From Epiperipatus broadwayi (Eukaryota; Onychophora; Udeonychophora; Euonychophora; Peripatidae), in contig JAQFVV010012495.1 in the NCBI GenBank assembly GCA_028023455.1, positions 1,891,711 through 1,955,710 of the forward strand: a DNA stretch of 64,000 nt, in the 5' to 3' direction. Position numbers and translations under genes: made by a program. This document shows, piece after piece, positions 49,841 through 61,334 of the stretch. Within the stretch, counting starts at the first letter, position 1. Every line of letters starts with the position of its first letter. Under the pieces are notes generated by a model, which saw only the letters and a list, made by a program, of their open reading frames with translations, was not told the origin of the DNA and did not search any database.

Positions 49841-52642
49841 TGTAATGGTCAGAATCGTCTATCTCGCTAACACACTGCAGAATTCAAACCCCAAACACGA
49901 AACTGAACATTCTAGGAGGGGTTGCCTTCTAGATATACTAAGTTCGAATCTAAAGTCCAAATTTCACAGTGCCACCTACATGATAACGCATCTGATGCTA
50001 CTACTAGTATAACCTTTTACCGGTGCCTGGTGGTCAGGGAGAAACAAAGAGACTCTATACTAAGATAAGTTTGGGTTGCTAATTAACGTCTATGGATGTA
50101 CAAAAGAAATGTAGTAAATAGATATATATAGACCGAGACAGTGATAGGAATCAATAAAATAAAAGATCAAAATTAGTTTTAAATGATTTCAAAGATTTAT
50201 TTATATAGAAATATATATATATAACGCCACTGTCTGCTTATATGAGACAGGGACGCTTACTAAATAATTGTTGGCATTACATTCCATTAAATGACAAAAA
50301 GGTTTTAAAGAAAATATATTCTATCCCTCAGGCTAATATACTATTATGATAATGTGCTTAACAGAGATGGGAACATGTGGGAGGTGCTTTAAGTAATTAT
50401 AAAGGTTTAACAAAATATTTGAAAATTAAGGATTATAGAATATTTATTGATTTCGAGAATAGCATGAACAAAAGCTTACCAAGCAATAAAGTGGGAATGT
50501 GCTCAAGGCATTTATTTTAAAATTATAATTAAAGTTATATGGGAGGTCAGTATTGCTAATAATGAATTTATTTAAAGGATGGAGGTTGTGATACATTTAA
50601 ATCACGGATGCTTTGTAAAATAAATATATAAATGAAACAATAATGAATATTGGAAATGACTATGGAGGGCATCTCACCACTGACCCGTAGGAATGTGTTA
50701 TCATGGACAGCCAAAACTTAGCGACCGGGTGACGACTGTGTTTAATTCGCAGGTGTGACATTTGAGTACACACTCTGCCTGGGAACTGCAGGAAGCAAAA
50801 AGGGAATGGACTTGGCCATTTAAAATCCTTGGAAAGCCAAACAAAATGGTCTCAACAACCAATTCATTTACCAGCAATACTAAACTAATGTATATAAAAC
50901 ATATAAAGTGGATTCACTTAGATTGGGGAAAATGCCCAATCAAATTCCCAGAAATTCATTTAAAAGGCTCCGCATATTCTTGACGACAATGACGAGCTTT
51001 GAAATTAAAGTAGAATACAGTATTTAAAAATTAAAAAAAATGCATGCTTGCGGGTTTGAAAAGTATAGATTTATTTACACAATCATGCATTTGTGGCACA
51101 TTTTAATCATTGGCCTCGCACATACTCTCATATTAGGTTAAAATCAATAAAATGTAGATTTTAAACTATTTGATTATATATATATTAAAGAAGATTAGAA
51201 TAGCCCTCAAATGAGTGGTTTGCAAGATAATAAAATTGGGAATTATTTATAAATTTAAAATATGCCTTAATAGCGGTGTCTTACTTTCAACAAAGAGAAT
51301 AATTTACTCATTCAAAGACTATTCTGACATATTATCATAATAAAATAAAAGAAAGACTAATAAATAGAAAATATTAACCCAAGGATAGAGAGCAAAACTG
51401 TTGATTATATTAGAACATGTTTAAAGAAGTACATAATAAGTCAAGTGAAATAAAAGAAAAACAATTTAAAATAGCTATAACATGTTAGTTAGGAATCACA
51501 AGAGCTCGTGGGTTAATTTGGGTTTACCTCTGGAGAAGCAGTTGCAGGTAGAGTGATGGTCAGCAGGTTTTATACAATTCAGCAGCAAAATCTGGAATTG
51601 TTCATATTTTGGCAGCAGCAGCAGTTCTGGGGTTCCTTATGTGATAGCCTCCAATGGTCTAGAGCAGCAGCCGGCCATTCCTGAGAAGAGAATAGCCTTC
51701 TTGCTGGCTATACTCAGTCATGTCATGGTTAGAAATAGGTGTGGTAAACATGGTCAATTAATTTGGAGATGAAAACTCAGCTTCAAATTTAAGTTCGCAG
51801 GCATGTAGCTAAAATCTCAGGAAAATATTTCAAAGAATATTTTACTAGAATATTTTCACTAGACACATTTGCTGAAATATCACTAGAATAATTTTGGTTA
51901 AAAACATTTCATTAGCAAATCACTAGAATCATTTTCATTAGCAAATCACCAGAATGGAGAACAAAAAAAAACCCTTGCTTACTTATCAGCTGTAATTAAA
52001 CCCATCTGAATGTCTAAAGGAATTCAACAAAATTTTAATTAATTTCTATTGTTAATTTCCTTGTCGACATTCGAATTACAAACTTGATTTAATTAAAATT
52101 ACTTTTATTAACTGAAAGAAAACCTTGAGTGGACATCTGCTGTATATTTTAGATAAGCTTTTATAACATTAAATAATTAAATTCAAAAGAAAATTATTTT
52201 ACTTTTTAAATTGCAGTATTTGAATCTATTTACTAAACGAATATGAATTTCATTTTAAATCAAAATATATTACGACTGTAATATACTTTTGTAAATAGAT
52301 TCAAACAAATAATTTTAACTAACAATTTATAATTTTGACATAAGTTTTAAAATGCATATCATAGTGTGTGCGCAATTACAAATTATATAACCTACTTTTT
52401 AAATAAATCTAAATTACATGAACATATACACAATCCATAATATTTTATTTATTTGGGCATGAGTTATACTTATATATATAATATGAGTGTTGTACACGTG
52501 GTTTAAAATTGGGCGGGATTTTCGGTATATAAGCGCATTGCAGACACACTACAATAGATTGGGGTTCAAACTAAGGTATGAGGGTAGGAAATAGGTGAAA
52601 AAAGGTGAAACAAAGATCTGCAAAGCAGACCTTAGTGTTTCA
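49841..52642 (+). repeat. Left LTR (2.80 kb)
   Basis: TGTAATGGTCAGAATCG at the start, GTGTTTCA at the end. A TATA box (TATATAAG, 52526-52533) lies 110 bp before the 3' edge, so U3 would be about 2.65 kb and R-U5 short. A 73-codon frame at 50762-50983 is conserved in the other LTR but matches nothing I know. A T-arm-like CTGGG/CCCAG block is clearer in the right LTR. Confidence 0.85.
52526..52533 (+). promoter_or_regulatory. LTR TATA box
   Basis: GGTATATAAGCGC is conserved in both LTRs (the second at 57990-57998) and is followed about 25-30 nt later by ACACTACAATAG, an initiator-like stretch. This fixes transcription of the element to the plus strand. Confidence 0.6.
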
Positions 52643-52643
52643 C
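52605..52643 (+). other. Stem-loop at the LTR 3' edge
   Basis: GTGAAAC..GATCTGC, an AAA loop and GCAGACC..GTTTCAC form a 14-pair stem with one internal loop. The right LTR keeps the stem in weaker form. It would lie in U5 of the RNA, where packaging or dimerisation structures are common. Confidence 0.55.
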
Positions 52644-52840
52644 ATTCCCTCAGTTATGGAACAAAAAAAATTGTAAAAAAAAAAGATCTTACAACAGGTG
52701 TCCACCTATGAAGCCTGCATAAAAAAATTTACAAAATAACTCATATAATGTGCAGTATATAACTATAATGATGGAACAAAACTTAATTATATACCCAGAT
52801 CATATTAATAAATCTACTATCTAGCGAACATTTTCTATTA

Positions 52841-52852
52841 TCTCCCCCTTCA
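52841..52852 (-). promoter_or_regulatory. Polypurine tract-like sequence (minus orientation)
   Basis: Minus strand TTGAAGGGGGAGATA, followed 11 nt later by TGTTCGC, looks like the tract before a 3' LTR of Ty3-type elements. With the PBS-like site at 54581 it implies an inner element on the minus strand. Confidence 0.45.
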
Positions 52853-52968
52853 ACAATTTTTATTTAACAATTTAATAGTTTAACATTGTTTGACATCCAA
52901 TCTCCTTTCTCATTTATCCTGTGATGTGTCCATTCTTTCTTTTTTTTTTTGTTTTAAAAAAAAAAATA

Positions 52969-53934
52969 CTATAATCCTGGGTCTGGTGGGTGATAACTGC
53001 CTTTATATTTTAATAATTGCAGTCTCATATTATTAGGCCTCTTTATATAGTCTGGTGGTTGATATACATGGGGTTTCAAACTGCTGGTTGTTAATAACTG
53101 TAGCTTTATGCTGTCGGAATTATTTGCCTTATCTGGTGGCTCCTTGGCCCATAGGCTGAAATCCAGTGCCATCATTGTTTTCACTACTTCCTCTACTTCA
53201 TCCGGTTGACATATTCTTGCTATATCAGGTGGGATATTTTTCTTGCTTTCTTGTGTTTTGATATTGGTGGTAAGCTTGGTTAGCTGGGTTTGAGGCCCTA
53301 GGTCGCGTATATCATTGGCTGGAAATATTCTGTCTACATACAGTTGGGGACATTGTTTTACCTCATGGAAAGTTTTTATGTGAAGAAGCTTGGTTAGCTG
53401 GGCTTGAGGTCCTATGTCCCATACCTCATTTGCTGGAGCTATTCTTACTAAATCAAGTTGTGGACATTTTTTGATTTCGTGAAAGATCTTAATGTTGACG
53501 AGCTTGGTTGGCTGAGTTCGAGATCCCAGGTCTGGTGTATCAGTTTTTTTTGTGGAATCATTGGTCTCTATTTTCTGGTTCAGGGGTTTATCTGTCAATG
53601 ACCCTACCAACTTCAGGTCTGTTTTCTCTTTTCTTGGTTCCTTGACCTCTTGACTGTTCTTTATGCAGCGTTTGTCAATTTTGAGGATGCTAGTGTTGGT
53701 ACTCTGGCCTATAACATAATTTATTGAATCACTGGTCTCTACTTTCTGGTTCAGGGGTTCCTCTGTCATATCTTGCCATCCAGGTAGGAGTCTGTACAGC
53801 ACTCTAAGTTCCTCACCTCTCCTTTGGCTTTCTTCTTTCCATCTTTTTGATCTTTCTTCACCTTGCTTAAACAACTCTATAATAGTCTGGAAATGGATCT
53901 CATTACCATCCGTATTTTCCATAGCTTTGGACAA
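52969..53934 (-). CDS. Gag-like or unknown protein, 321 codons, in the LTR element interior
   Basis: This is the longest open frame in the window. Residues about 18-48 are highly charged (EERSKRWKEESQRRGEELRV), a coiled-coil-like start seen in many Ty3-type Gag proteins. From about 140 to 245 there are three imperfect repeats of about 40 residues, each with TKL-(V/L)-(N/H)-IK-(I/T)-F-H-E or a relic, CPQL, R-I-x-PAN-(E/D) and GPQ/SRTQ. A shorter pair, (E/K)PLNQK(V/I)ET(S/N)DS, occurs earlier. No zinc knuckle, protease or polymerase motif is visible. The frame runs opposite to the outer LTR promoter but agrees with the PBS-like and PPT-like sites. Its being open suggests recent origin or selection. 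Confidence 0.6.
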   Translation of the reverse strand: MSKAMENTDGNEIHFQTIIELFKQGEERSKRWKEESQRRGEELRVLYRLLPGWQDMTEEPLNQKVETSDSINYVIGQSTNTSILKIDKRCIKNSQEVKEPRKEKTDLKLVGSLTDKPLNQKIETNDSTKKTDTPDLGSRTQPTKLVNIKIFHEIKKCPQLDLVRIAPANEVWDIGPQAQLTKLLHIKTFHEVKQCPQLYVDRIFPANDIRDLGPQTQLTKLTTNIKTQESKKNIPPDIARICQPDEVEEVVKTMMALDFSLWAKEPPDKANNSDSIKLQLLTTSSLKPHVYQPPDYIKRPNNMRLQLLKYKGSYHPPDPGL

Positions 53935-54580
53935 TTATGATGCTAACCCTTTTTTTACTATTTTATTGCTAACTATTTAATATAACAAATAAACAGCACT
54001 GATTAAAAAACACTTAAACTGTTTTACGGTTGAACTCACTAAGTCTAATATAGTTAAAATATTATTGTTATTATATTTTCCTTGTTTGACTCTCTGTGAT
54101 GATTATTACGTTTGATTTCAAATTTTATTAATGGTTAATCGGCTATCTCCCTCTCAGTTCTGTTGGCCTAATTGCTGCTTTTACATTTAGCACTAAAAAC
54201 CCCAACTACTGCCCTCTTACTACTGCTAAAATTTCATGTTTAATTCTGCTGCTAATATACATATATTTTACTGCCCGTATATATAGAAAAGTTCTTAATG
54301 CTACCTGTCAAATTGTTTCGCTAAAAAATATTTTTAAACTCAAGCAACTTTATTTACATATATAAACATTCGCTAGATCTGGGTATACTTATTTCATTCC
54401 TTCTTATTTAAGATTAACATACATATATATTTATTTACATTATAATTATTGATCCGATTCACATCTCATTATTTGGTCTAAGAAAAATTTATACATGTTG
54501 AAAAAAAAACAAATTACATACAAAAGAATTTAGCCTGGTGACAAAATTTATTTTAGAAGTAACTCCGTTTAGTGAAATTA

Positions 54581-54593
54581 CCCTTGGGCGCCA
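54581..54593 (-). promoter_or_regulatory. tRNA primer-binding-site-like sequence (minus orientation)
   Basis: Minus strand GGTGACA directly followed by TGGCGCCCAAGGG: an LTR-like CA end abutting a TGG-initial primer site. TGGCGCC is a frequent start of retroelement primer-binding sites. It lies about 650 bp ahead of the 321-codon frame on the same strand. Confidence 0.5.
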
Positions 54594-55137
54594 TGTCACC
54601 AGTTAAAAATATCCATAGACTGTTAGCTTCCCAAAATTAATTTTAAAATATTCCATTTAACTACGGGCACTCATTAAAACATTCACATTTTTATTGATTA
54701 CAAAATTTTATTTATGATTACATTTCTGAATTCCATACGATAGCCTATTATATCTAGGTCATTACCGTACAAAATTATTATTATGCTATCTTGCGCGTTG
54801 AGCCGATAAAACTTTATTTTGAGAGTAAAATACAAGATTTGAAATATACATAGATTGTCACAATATTCACTTGGGACAATATTTCAGTAATTTATGCTAT
54901 GCATACATAGCATGATTTAAGTGAAACAATAAATACAAATGGCTCGTATCGCACTATAGCAAGTTTGGACAGGTTCAGATTATATAGTATACGTAATTGA
55001 ATGCCCGAGTCAAACAAAATATATGAAATATATACACAAATAAACAATATAGCTAATATAGAGTTTGAAAAATATTATATATATCAAAACATAAGGGATT
55101 TGAGTGATTAAATACGAATCAAAATGCTAAAATTAAG

Positions 55138-55205
55138 CTACAGGGATGTGGGTGTTTAAATAATTAAGATCTACAGGGATGTGGGTGTTTAAATAATCGA
55201 GGCTC
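55138..55205. repeat. 34-bp tandem duplication
   Basis: CTACAGGGATGTGGGTGTTT AAATAAT occurs twice in direct succession just inside the right LTR. Confidence 0.85.
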
Positions 55206-55244
55206 CATGCTTGGGCAAGCCATGGACCCAGAAAAAAAATACTA

Positions 55245-58107
55245 TGTAACAGTCAGAATCGTCTATCTCACTAACACACTGCAGAATTCAAACTCCAAAC
55301 ACAAACCTGAACATTCTAGGAGGGGTTGCCTTCTAGATATACTAAGTTCGAATCTACAGTCCAAATTTCACAGCACCACCTATGTGATAATGTGTCTGAT
55401 GCTACTACTAGTATAACCTTTTACCAGTGCCTGGTGGTCAGGGAGAAACAAAGAGACTCTATACTAAGATAAGTTTGGGTTGCTAATTAACATCTATGGA
55501 TGTACAAAAGAAATGTAGTAAATAGATATATATAGACTGAGACAGTGTTAGGAATCAATAAAATAAAAGATCAAAATTAGTTTTAAATGATTTCAAAGAT
55601 TGATTTATATAGAAATATATATATATAATGCCACTGTCTGCTTATATGAGACAGGGATGCTTACTAAATAATCGTTGGCATTACATTCCATTAAATGACA
55701 AAAAGGTTTTAAAGAAAATATATTCTATCCCTTGGGCTAATATACTATTATGATAATGAGCTTAACAGAGATGAGAACATGTATGAGGTGCTTTGAGTAA
55801 TTATAAAAGTTTAACAAAATATTTGAAAATTAAGGGTTATAGAATATTTATTGATTTCAAGAATAGCACGGACAAAAGCTTACCAAGCAATAAAGTGGGA
55901 ATGTGATCAAGGCATTTATTTTAAAATTATAATTAAAGTTACATGGGAGGTCAGTATTGCTAATAATGAATTTATTTAAAGGATGGAGGTTGTGATACAT
56001 TTAAATCACGGATGCTTTGTAAAATAAATATATAAATGAAACAATAATGAATATTGGAAATGACTACGGAGGGCATCTCACCACTGACCCGTAGGAATGT
56101 GTTATCATGGACAGCCGAAACTTAGTGAGCAGGTGATGACTGGGTTTAATTCCCAGGTGTGACATTTGTGTACACACTCTGCCTGGGAACTGCAGGAAGC
56201 GAAAAGGGAATGGACTTGGCCATTTAAAATCCTTGGAAAGCCAAACAAAGTGGTCTCAACAACCAATTCATTTACCAGCAATACTAAACTAATGTATATA
56301 AAACATACAAAATGGATTCACTTAGATTGGGGAAAATGCCCAATCAAATTCCCAGAAATTCATTTAAAAGGCTCTGCATATTCTTGACGTCAATGATGAG
56401 CTTTGAAATTAAAGTAGAATACAGTATTTAAAAATTAAGGAAAATGCATGCTTGCGGGTTTGAAAAGAAAGTATAGATTTATTTACGCAATCATGCATTT
56501 GTGGCACATTTTAATCATTGGCCTCGCACATACCCTCATATTAGGTTAAAATCAATAAAATGTAGATTTTAAACTATTTGATTATTATATATATTAAAGA
56601 AGATTAGAATAGCCCTCAAACGAGTGGTTTGCAAGATAATAAAATTGGGAATTATTTATAAATTTAAAATATGCCTTAATAGCGGCGTCTTACTTTCAAC
56701 AAAGGGAATAATTTACTCGTTCAAAGACTATTCTGACACATTATCATAATAAAATAAAAGAAAGACTAATAAATAGAAAATATTAACCCAAGGATAGAGA
56801 GCAAAACTGTTGATTATATTAGAACACATTTAAAGAAGTACATAATAAGTCAAGTGAAATAAAAGAAAAACAATTTAAAATAGCTATAGCATGTTAGTTA
56901 GGAATCACAAGAGCTCTTGGGTTAATTTGGGTTTACCTCTGGAGAAGCATTTGTAGGTAGAGTGATGGTCGGCAGGTTTTATACAATTCAGCAGCAAAAT
57001 CTGGAATTGTTCATATTTTGGCACAGCAGCAGTTCCGGGGTTTCTTATGTGATAGCTTCCAATGGTGTAGAGCAGCAGCCGGCCATTTCTGAGAGAATAG
57101 CCTTCTTGCCGGCTCTACTCAGTCAGGTCACAGTTAGCAAAAGGTATGGTAAACATGGTCAATTAATTTGGAGATGAAAACTCGGCTTCAAATTTAAGTT
57201 CACAGGCACATAGCTAAAATCTCAGGAAAATATTTTGAAGAATATTTTACTAGAATATTTTCACTAGATACATTTGCTGAAATATCACTAGGATAATTTC
57301 GGTTAGAAACATTTCATTAGCAAATCACTAGAATCATTTTCATTAGCAAATCACCAGAATGGAGAACAAAAGAAAACCCTTCTTTTTATAGTGGAATTGA
57401 ACAATAGAACTGCCCTGGAGCATTACAAAAATATATCAGACTTTGCTTACTTATCAGCTGTAATTAAACCCATCTGAATGTCTAAAGGAATTCAACAAAA
57501 TTTTAATTAATTTCTATTGTTAATTTCCTTGTCGACATTCGAATTACAAACTTGATTTAATTAAAATTACTTTTATTAATTGAAAGAAAACCTTGAGTGG
57601 ACATCTGCTGTATATTTTAGATAAGCTTTTATAACATTAAATAATTAAATTCAAAAGAAAATTATTTTACTTTTTAAATTGCAGTATTTGAATCTATTTA
57701 AACGAATATGAATTTTATTTTAAATCAAAATATATTATGACTGTAATATACTTTTGTAAATAGATTCAAACAAATAATTTTAACTAACAATTTATAATTT
57801 TGACATAAGTTTTAAAATGCATATCATAGTGTGTGCACAATTACAAATTACATAATCTACTTTTTAAATAAATCTAAATTACGTGAACATATGCACAATC
57901 CATAATATTTTATTTATTTGGGCATGAGTTATACTTATATATATAATACGAGCGTTGTACTTGTGGTTTAAAATTGGGTAGGATTTTCGGTATATAAGCG
58001 CATTGTTGACACACTACAATAGATTGGGGTTCAAACTAAGGTATGAGGGTAGGAAATAGGTGAGAAAAGGTGAAATGAAGATCCGCAAAGCAGACCTTAT
58101 TGTTTCA
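55245..58107 (+). repeat. Right LTR (2.86 kb)
   Basis: It begins TGTAACAGTCAGAATCG and ends TTGTTTCA. It is preceded by a purine-rich AGAAAAAAAATA, a possible plus-strand polypurine tract. Relative to the left LTR it has an extra 62 bp (TAGTGGAATTGAACAATAGA..). A CTGGGTTTAATTCCCAG block at about 56139 could fold as a tRNA T-arm. Confidence 0.85.
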
Positions 58108-58111
58108 ATAT

Positions 58112-59745
58112 TGTGGCTGGAAAGATCACAAAATGAAGAGAAGAAAATAATATAATGGGAGAAAGGCAAGGAGGTTTTCAATCTGATAGGCATTTAGGAG
58201 ATAATTTATTTGTAATCACACAACTAATAGATAAGAGTAGAAATACAAGTAAACAGTTATATATGGTTCTTATAGATATAGAGAAGGCATATGGTAGAGT
58301 AAATAGAAATAAATTATGGGTAAGTTTAGTAATCTTGGGACTGGATGGAGCTTTAGTGGATATTAATAAGATATTATATAAAAATAATTACTATATGTAT
58401 CATTTAGTGAATATAGAATCAATTAAAAAGTTAAAAACGGGATAAAGGCAAGGATGTCCTATGCCACCTGTTTTGTTTTTGTTGTATAAGAAAAAAATGG
58501 AATGAACAATAGAAAGACTAGAAAGAGGGGTAGAGATGCCACTAATAGATGGCAAGGGAGTGTATACATTATCAGATCTTTTATTTGCAGATGATGTCTT
58601 CTTGTTCACAGAAAGATTAATGATGATTAATACTGGGGGAAAAGAAGACAAAGAATTTTTATTTGGGGATATAATGTTAAGTGTGGTGAATATGTATACC
58701 TATTTGAGAATTGTCTTAAGTAATCAGAGAAATTACTGGATGAATGAGAGAGAAAAAGGTTAAATGAAGCAATGAAAAGAAAGGGACCAATAAAGAAATT
58801 AATCTGTTTTTATATAATAAATTTTATGTAGCTAGAATTGTATGGAAGGAAGTGACAGTAGCAGGGTTAATATATGATAATACTGCATTAATAATGGCAT
58901 ATTAGATTACTTAGAAAAAGTACAAACAGCAGTAGGAAGACATACATTAGATGCAGATATAAGGAGGTTAAAGGAGGCAATTCAAAGAGAAATGGGATGG
59001 ACAGGTTTATATGAGAAGAAAAAAGCAAAATGAAAATGTTCAATAGATTGCAATGTATGAATAAGGATAATAAGAGAATAACTAAAATAGTATTTAATTG
59101 GTTTATGAGTAAAGAGCAGGCAACAAGATGGGCAAGAAAAGTAATATGGTATGCAGAAGATTTGGATAAAGAATTTATGTCAGTATACTTATATAAATGT
59201 GGAATGGGATAGAACAGATGCATTAATAAAGAATAGTGAGTTGGAGAGATAGATGGAAAACTAGTACGGAGAGTAACTTTAAATATATTTAGAATTAAAC
59301 AGAATATTGGATGCGAGGTAATTTATGATAATAGCAAGGAAAATAGTTTACTGTTTAAACTCGAACAGGATCTTTAGCAATAGGGAATATAAACATAAAT
59401 GGAAAAATGTGGATGATTTTGTCTGAAAGTGATGTAAGGAAGGCATAGAAAATATTAAGCATCTGTTGATTGAATGTAAAGTCCTAAAAGCAGAAAGGGT
59501 ATAAATAATGAAGTTGGGAAAGAATAAATATAAACAAAGTAATTATATAGAAATTGGGTTATTGGTTTTTATGCTGGGTTAGGGAAAAGATAAGGAAATT
59601 CAGGTATAAAGGTCATAGAGTTGACAAAGATTTTGTTGTAGAAATAGTATGAGCAGGATAGAGAAGAATATGGAAAAACTTAGATGGTGGAATGGAAAGG
59701 GAAGGTAAAGTGGCTAACATGTTTCTCATGGCATAGTGGCTGAGA
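58112..59745 (+). pseudogene. LINE reverse transcriptase, 3' part
   Basis: It continues the frame broken at 49840. GERQGGFQSDRHLGDNLFVI and LYMVLIDIEKAYGRVNR (motif A, FID..KAYD.V) come first, then RQGCPMPPVLFLLY at about 58447 (motif B, RQGCPLSP) after a stop. Next is LSDLLFADDVFLF at 58570 (FADD catalytic motif). A charged C-terminal region follows, with TGSLAIG at 59363 and an HLLIEC-like finger remnant near 59460. Multiple stops and shifts show it is dead. The 3' end merges into GTGGCTGAGAGATTCC..AAAAGGAGAAGTCACAGCGC at about 59735-59785. Confidence 0.85.
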
Positions 59746-59799
59746 GATTCCTGACTCCTTAAAAGGAGAAGTCACAGCGCATCTCATCCCATCACATTG

Positions 59800-60625
59800 A
59801 AAGTGTTATAACATTCTCACTGTTTTTTTAATTATCAGTACTATATACTGATTTATAGGATTATTTTATTGTTTTTCAGAGCAATATATTATTTTCAATA
59901 CATCAAAAAATGAGATTTACAATAACTATAATTAACAAATAACCATATTTTCTTTGGAAACTTGATCTATAAAATCTTCTTTACAAGCATTGAACATCTC
60001 CACCTTTAAATATTTACAAATATGTCAGTTTATTTTATTATTGAGAATGCAGTGGTGTCTACTCTCTTTTAATAAATTCACCAACAACTTAAATTATGAA
60101 ATATCCAGTCATAAATTTAATAAACTACATACAATTATAACAATGTTTCTGATAAAATATTAAAAATATTAAATATAATGCTTAAAGTATTTTTATGCTA
60201 GCATTTTTTTCAAAAGTAAAATTAACCTCAAAACAAAAATGAAAATATGAATTAATAATTTTAATTAGGCATTTCCCAAAACAACTCACTGAACATTGTT
60301 TGTGCTGTGCAACATTGTAATTAATACCAATCCATCTGATAATTTTTGCTTGAGTATTACTTTGTCAGCACAAAATAAAAAAAAAATGTAATCAGAATTG
60401 TGTGTTTGATTAAAAAATGAAAATGTAATTATAGGAAGTCATTGTCATAGAAAAAAACTAAAAAATCATTAATGTCATTGAATGGTGAAATTCCCTGGAA
60501 CTCATAAGAAGTTAGCTGGAAGTGATATTTAGAGCTGTAATACATAGATTTTGAGAGCCAAACCCTGACAAATGTCATTAGTTGTTCCTTACTAATTTCT
60601 TTAACAAGTTATATGATTAAAGACA
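59800..60625. other. No clear feature
   Basis: AT-rich DNA. No gene or repeat was recognised. Confidence 0.4.
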
Positions 60626-60787
60626 ATAAAGTAAAACAACATCACATGATCACCATCTCTTATACTAGAACATAATTGTTCATAAACAAGGCAAAACTCT
60701 CCATACAATAGTGCCACCCTGTGCCAACCAGAGTAACCAATGGATGCCAGAAGGCTTGTGCATAAAATCCCTATCTAATGCCTACTC

Positions 60788-60843
60788 ATCCAATATCCCC
60801 AGACTAGTTACTGGCTTGTGGCCTCATCAGTGAGGAGCTTTGG
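60788..60843 (-). ncRNA. Hammerhead-like motif, family C (minus)
   Basis: Minus strand: CCAAAGCTCCTCA, CTGATGA, GGC CACAA GCC, A, GTAAC (GAAAC mutated), TA, GTC, TGGGGATATTGGAT. Stem I is TCCTCA with TGGGGA, an internal loop, then CCAA with TTGG. It sits at the tip of the foldback. Confidence 0.6.
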
Positions 60844-61180
60844 TTAGCACAGGGTGGCACTACTGTATGGAGAGTTTTGCCTTGTTTATAAACAATTATG
60901 TACTAGTATAAGAGATGGTGATCATGTGATGCTTAATGGTTTAACACCAATCCTGCCTAATAGGGTAGTGGTGACTATGGTTGTTAAAGAGCCAAAGACA
61001 CCAAAATGTATGGGTGCTGAACTGAGTTCAGACCCATATGACTATATAAGCTATTGAGCTTAGATTTAAAATATTTTTATGTTTTCAATTTCATTCTCAT
61101 GGTTTTATAGTTAAGTAGAGATAAAAGGTGGTTGCTGGAGGGTTGCATTAGATCCTAAGATCTAGGTGCAGTGCTCTCAG

Positions 61181-61239
61181 ATCCAAAGCTCTTCACCGAT
61201 GAAGGCCACAAGCCTGAAACTAGTCTGGGGATATTGGAT
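61181..61239 (+). ncRNA. Hammerhead-like motif, family C (plus)
   Basis: ATCCAA, AGC, TCTTCA, CCGATGA (U4 changed to C), AGGC CACAA GCCT, GAAAC, TA, GTC (61223-61225), TGGGGA, TA, TTGGAT. Both segments of stem I pair fully (two G.U pairs); the core has one damaging change. Confidence 0.6.
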
Positions 61240-61334
61240 GAGTAGGCATTAGATAGGAATTTTATGCACAAGCCTTCTTGCATCACAGAGTGGCACTACT
61301 GTATGGAGTTTTGCCTTGTTTATAAAGTAAAACA

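Larger units (their letters stand above)
49841..58107 (+). mobile_element. LTR retrotransposon (8.27 kb), non-autonomous, nested in a LINE
   Basis: Two 2.8-kb direct repeats (49841-52642 and 55245-58107) each begin TGTAA..GTCAGAATCGTCTATCTC and end GTTTCA, the TG..CA form. ATAT flanks both outer edges (49837-49840, 58108-58111). The LTRs differ by a few percent by eye plus a 62-bp insertion at about 57380-57440. The 2.6-kb interior encodes no reverse transcriptase, protease or integrase, so the element depends on others. It resembles a LARD-type element with unusually long LTRs. Confidence 0.85.
60638..61323. mobile_element. Family C composite element (686 bp) with perfect 10-12 bp target duplication and two hammerhead-like motifs
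   Basis: AAAGTAAAAC occurs directly at 60628-60637 and 61324-61333 (ATAAAGTAAAAC if two more bases are counted). From the left, a foldback has arms 60638-60730 (AACATCACATGATCACCATC) and 60845-60935, with a minus-sense hammerhead-like loop. A 200-bp linker follows. Then a plus-sense unit (61170-61323) ends in GTATGGAGTTTTGCCTTGTTT. A short direct TSD of variable type points to retrotransposition rather than TIR-mediated transposition. Confidence 0.78.

Noticed and set aside
56120-56165. tRNA gene suggested by CTGGG-TTTAATT-CCCAG
   Set aside because: A T-arm-like hairpin is present but no acceptor, D or anticodon arm can be assembled; it lies inside the LTR.
58888-59223. Minus-strand open frame of 111 codons
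   Set aside because: It is antisense to the LINE reverse transcriptase, hydrophobic only because of base composition.
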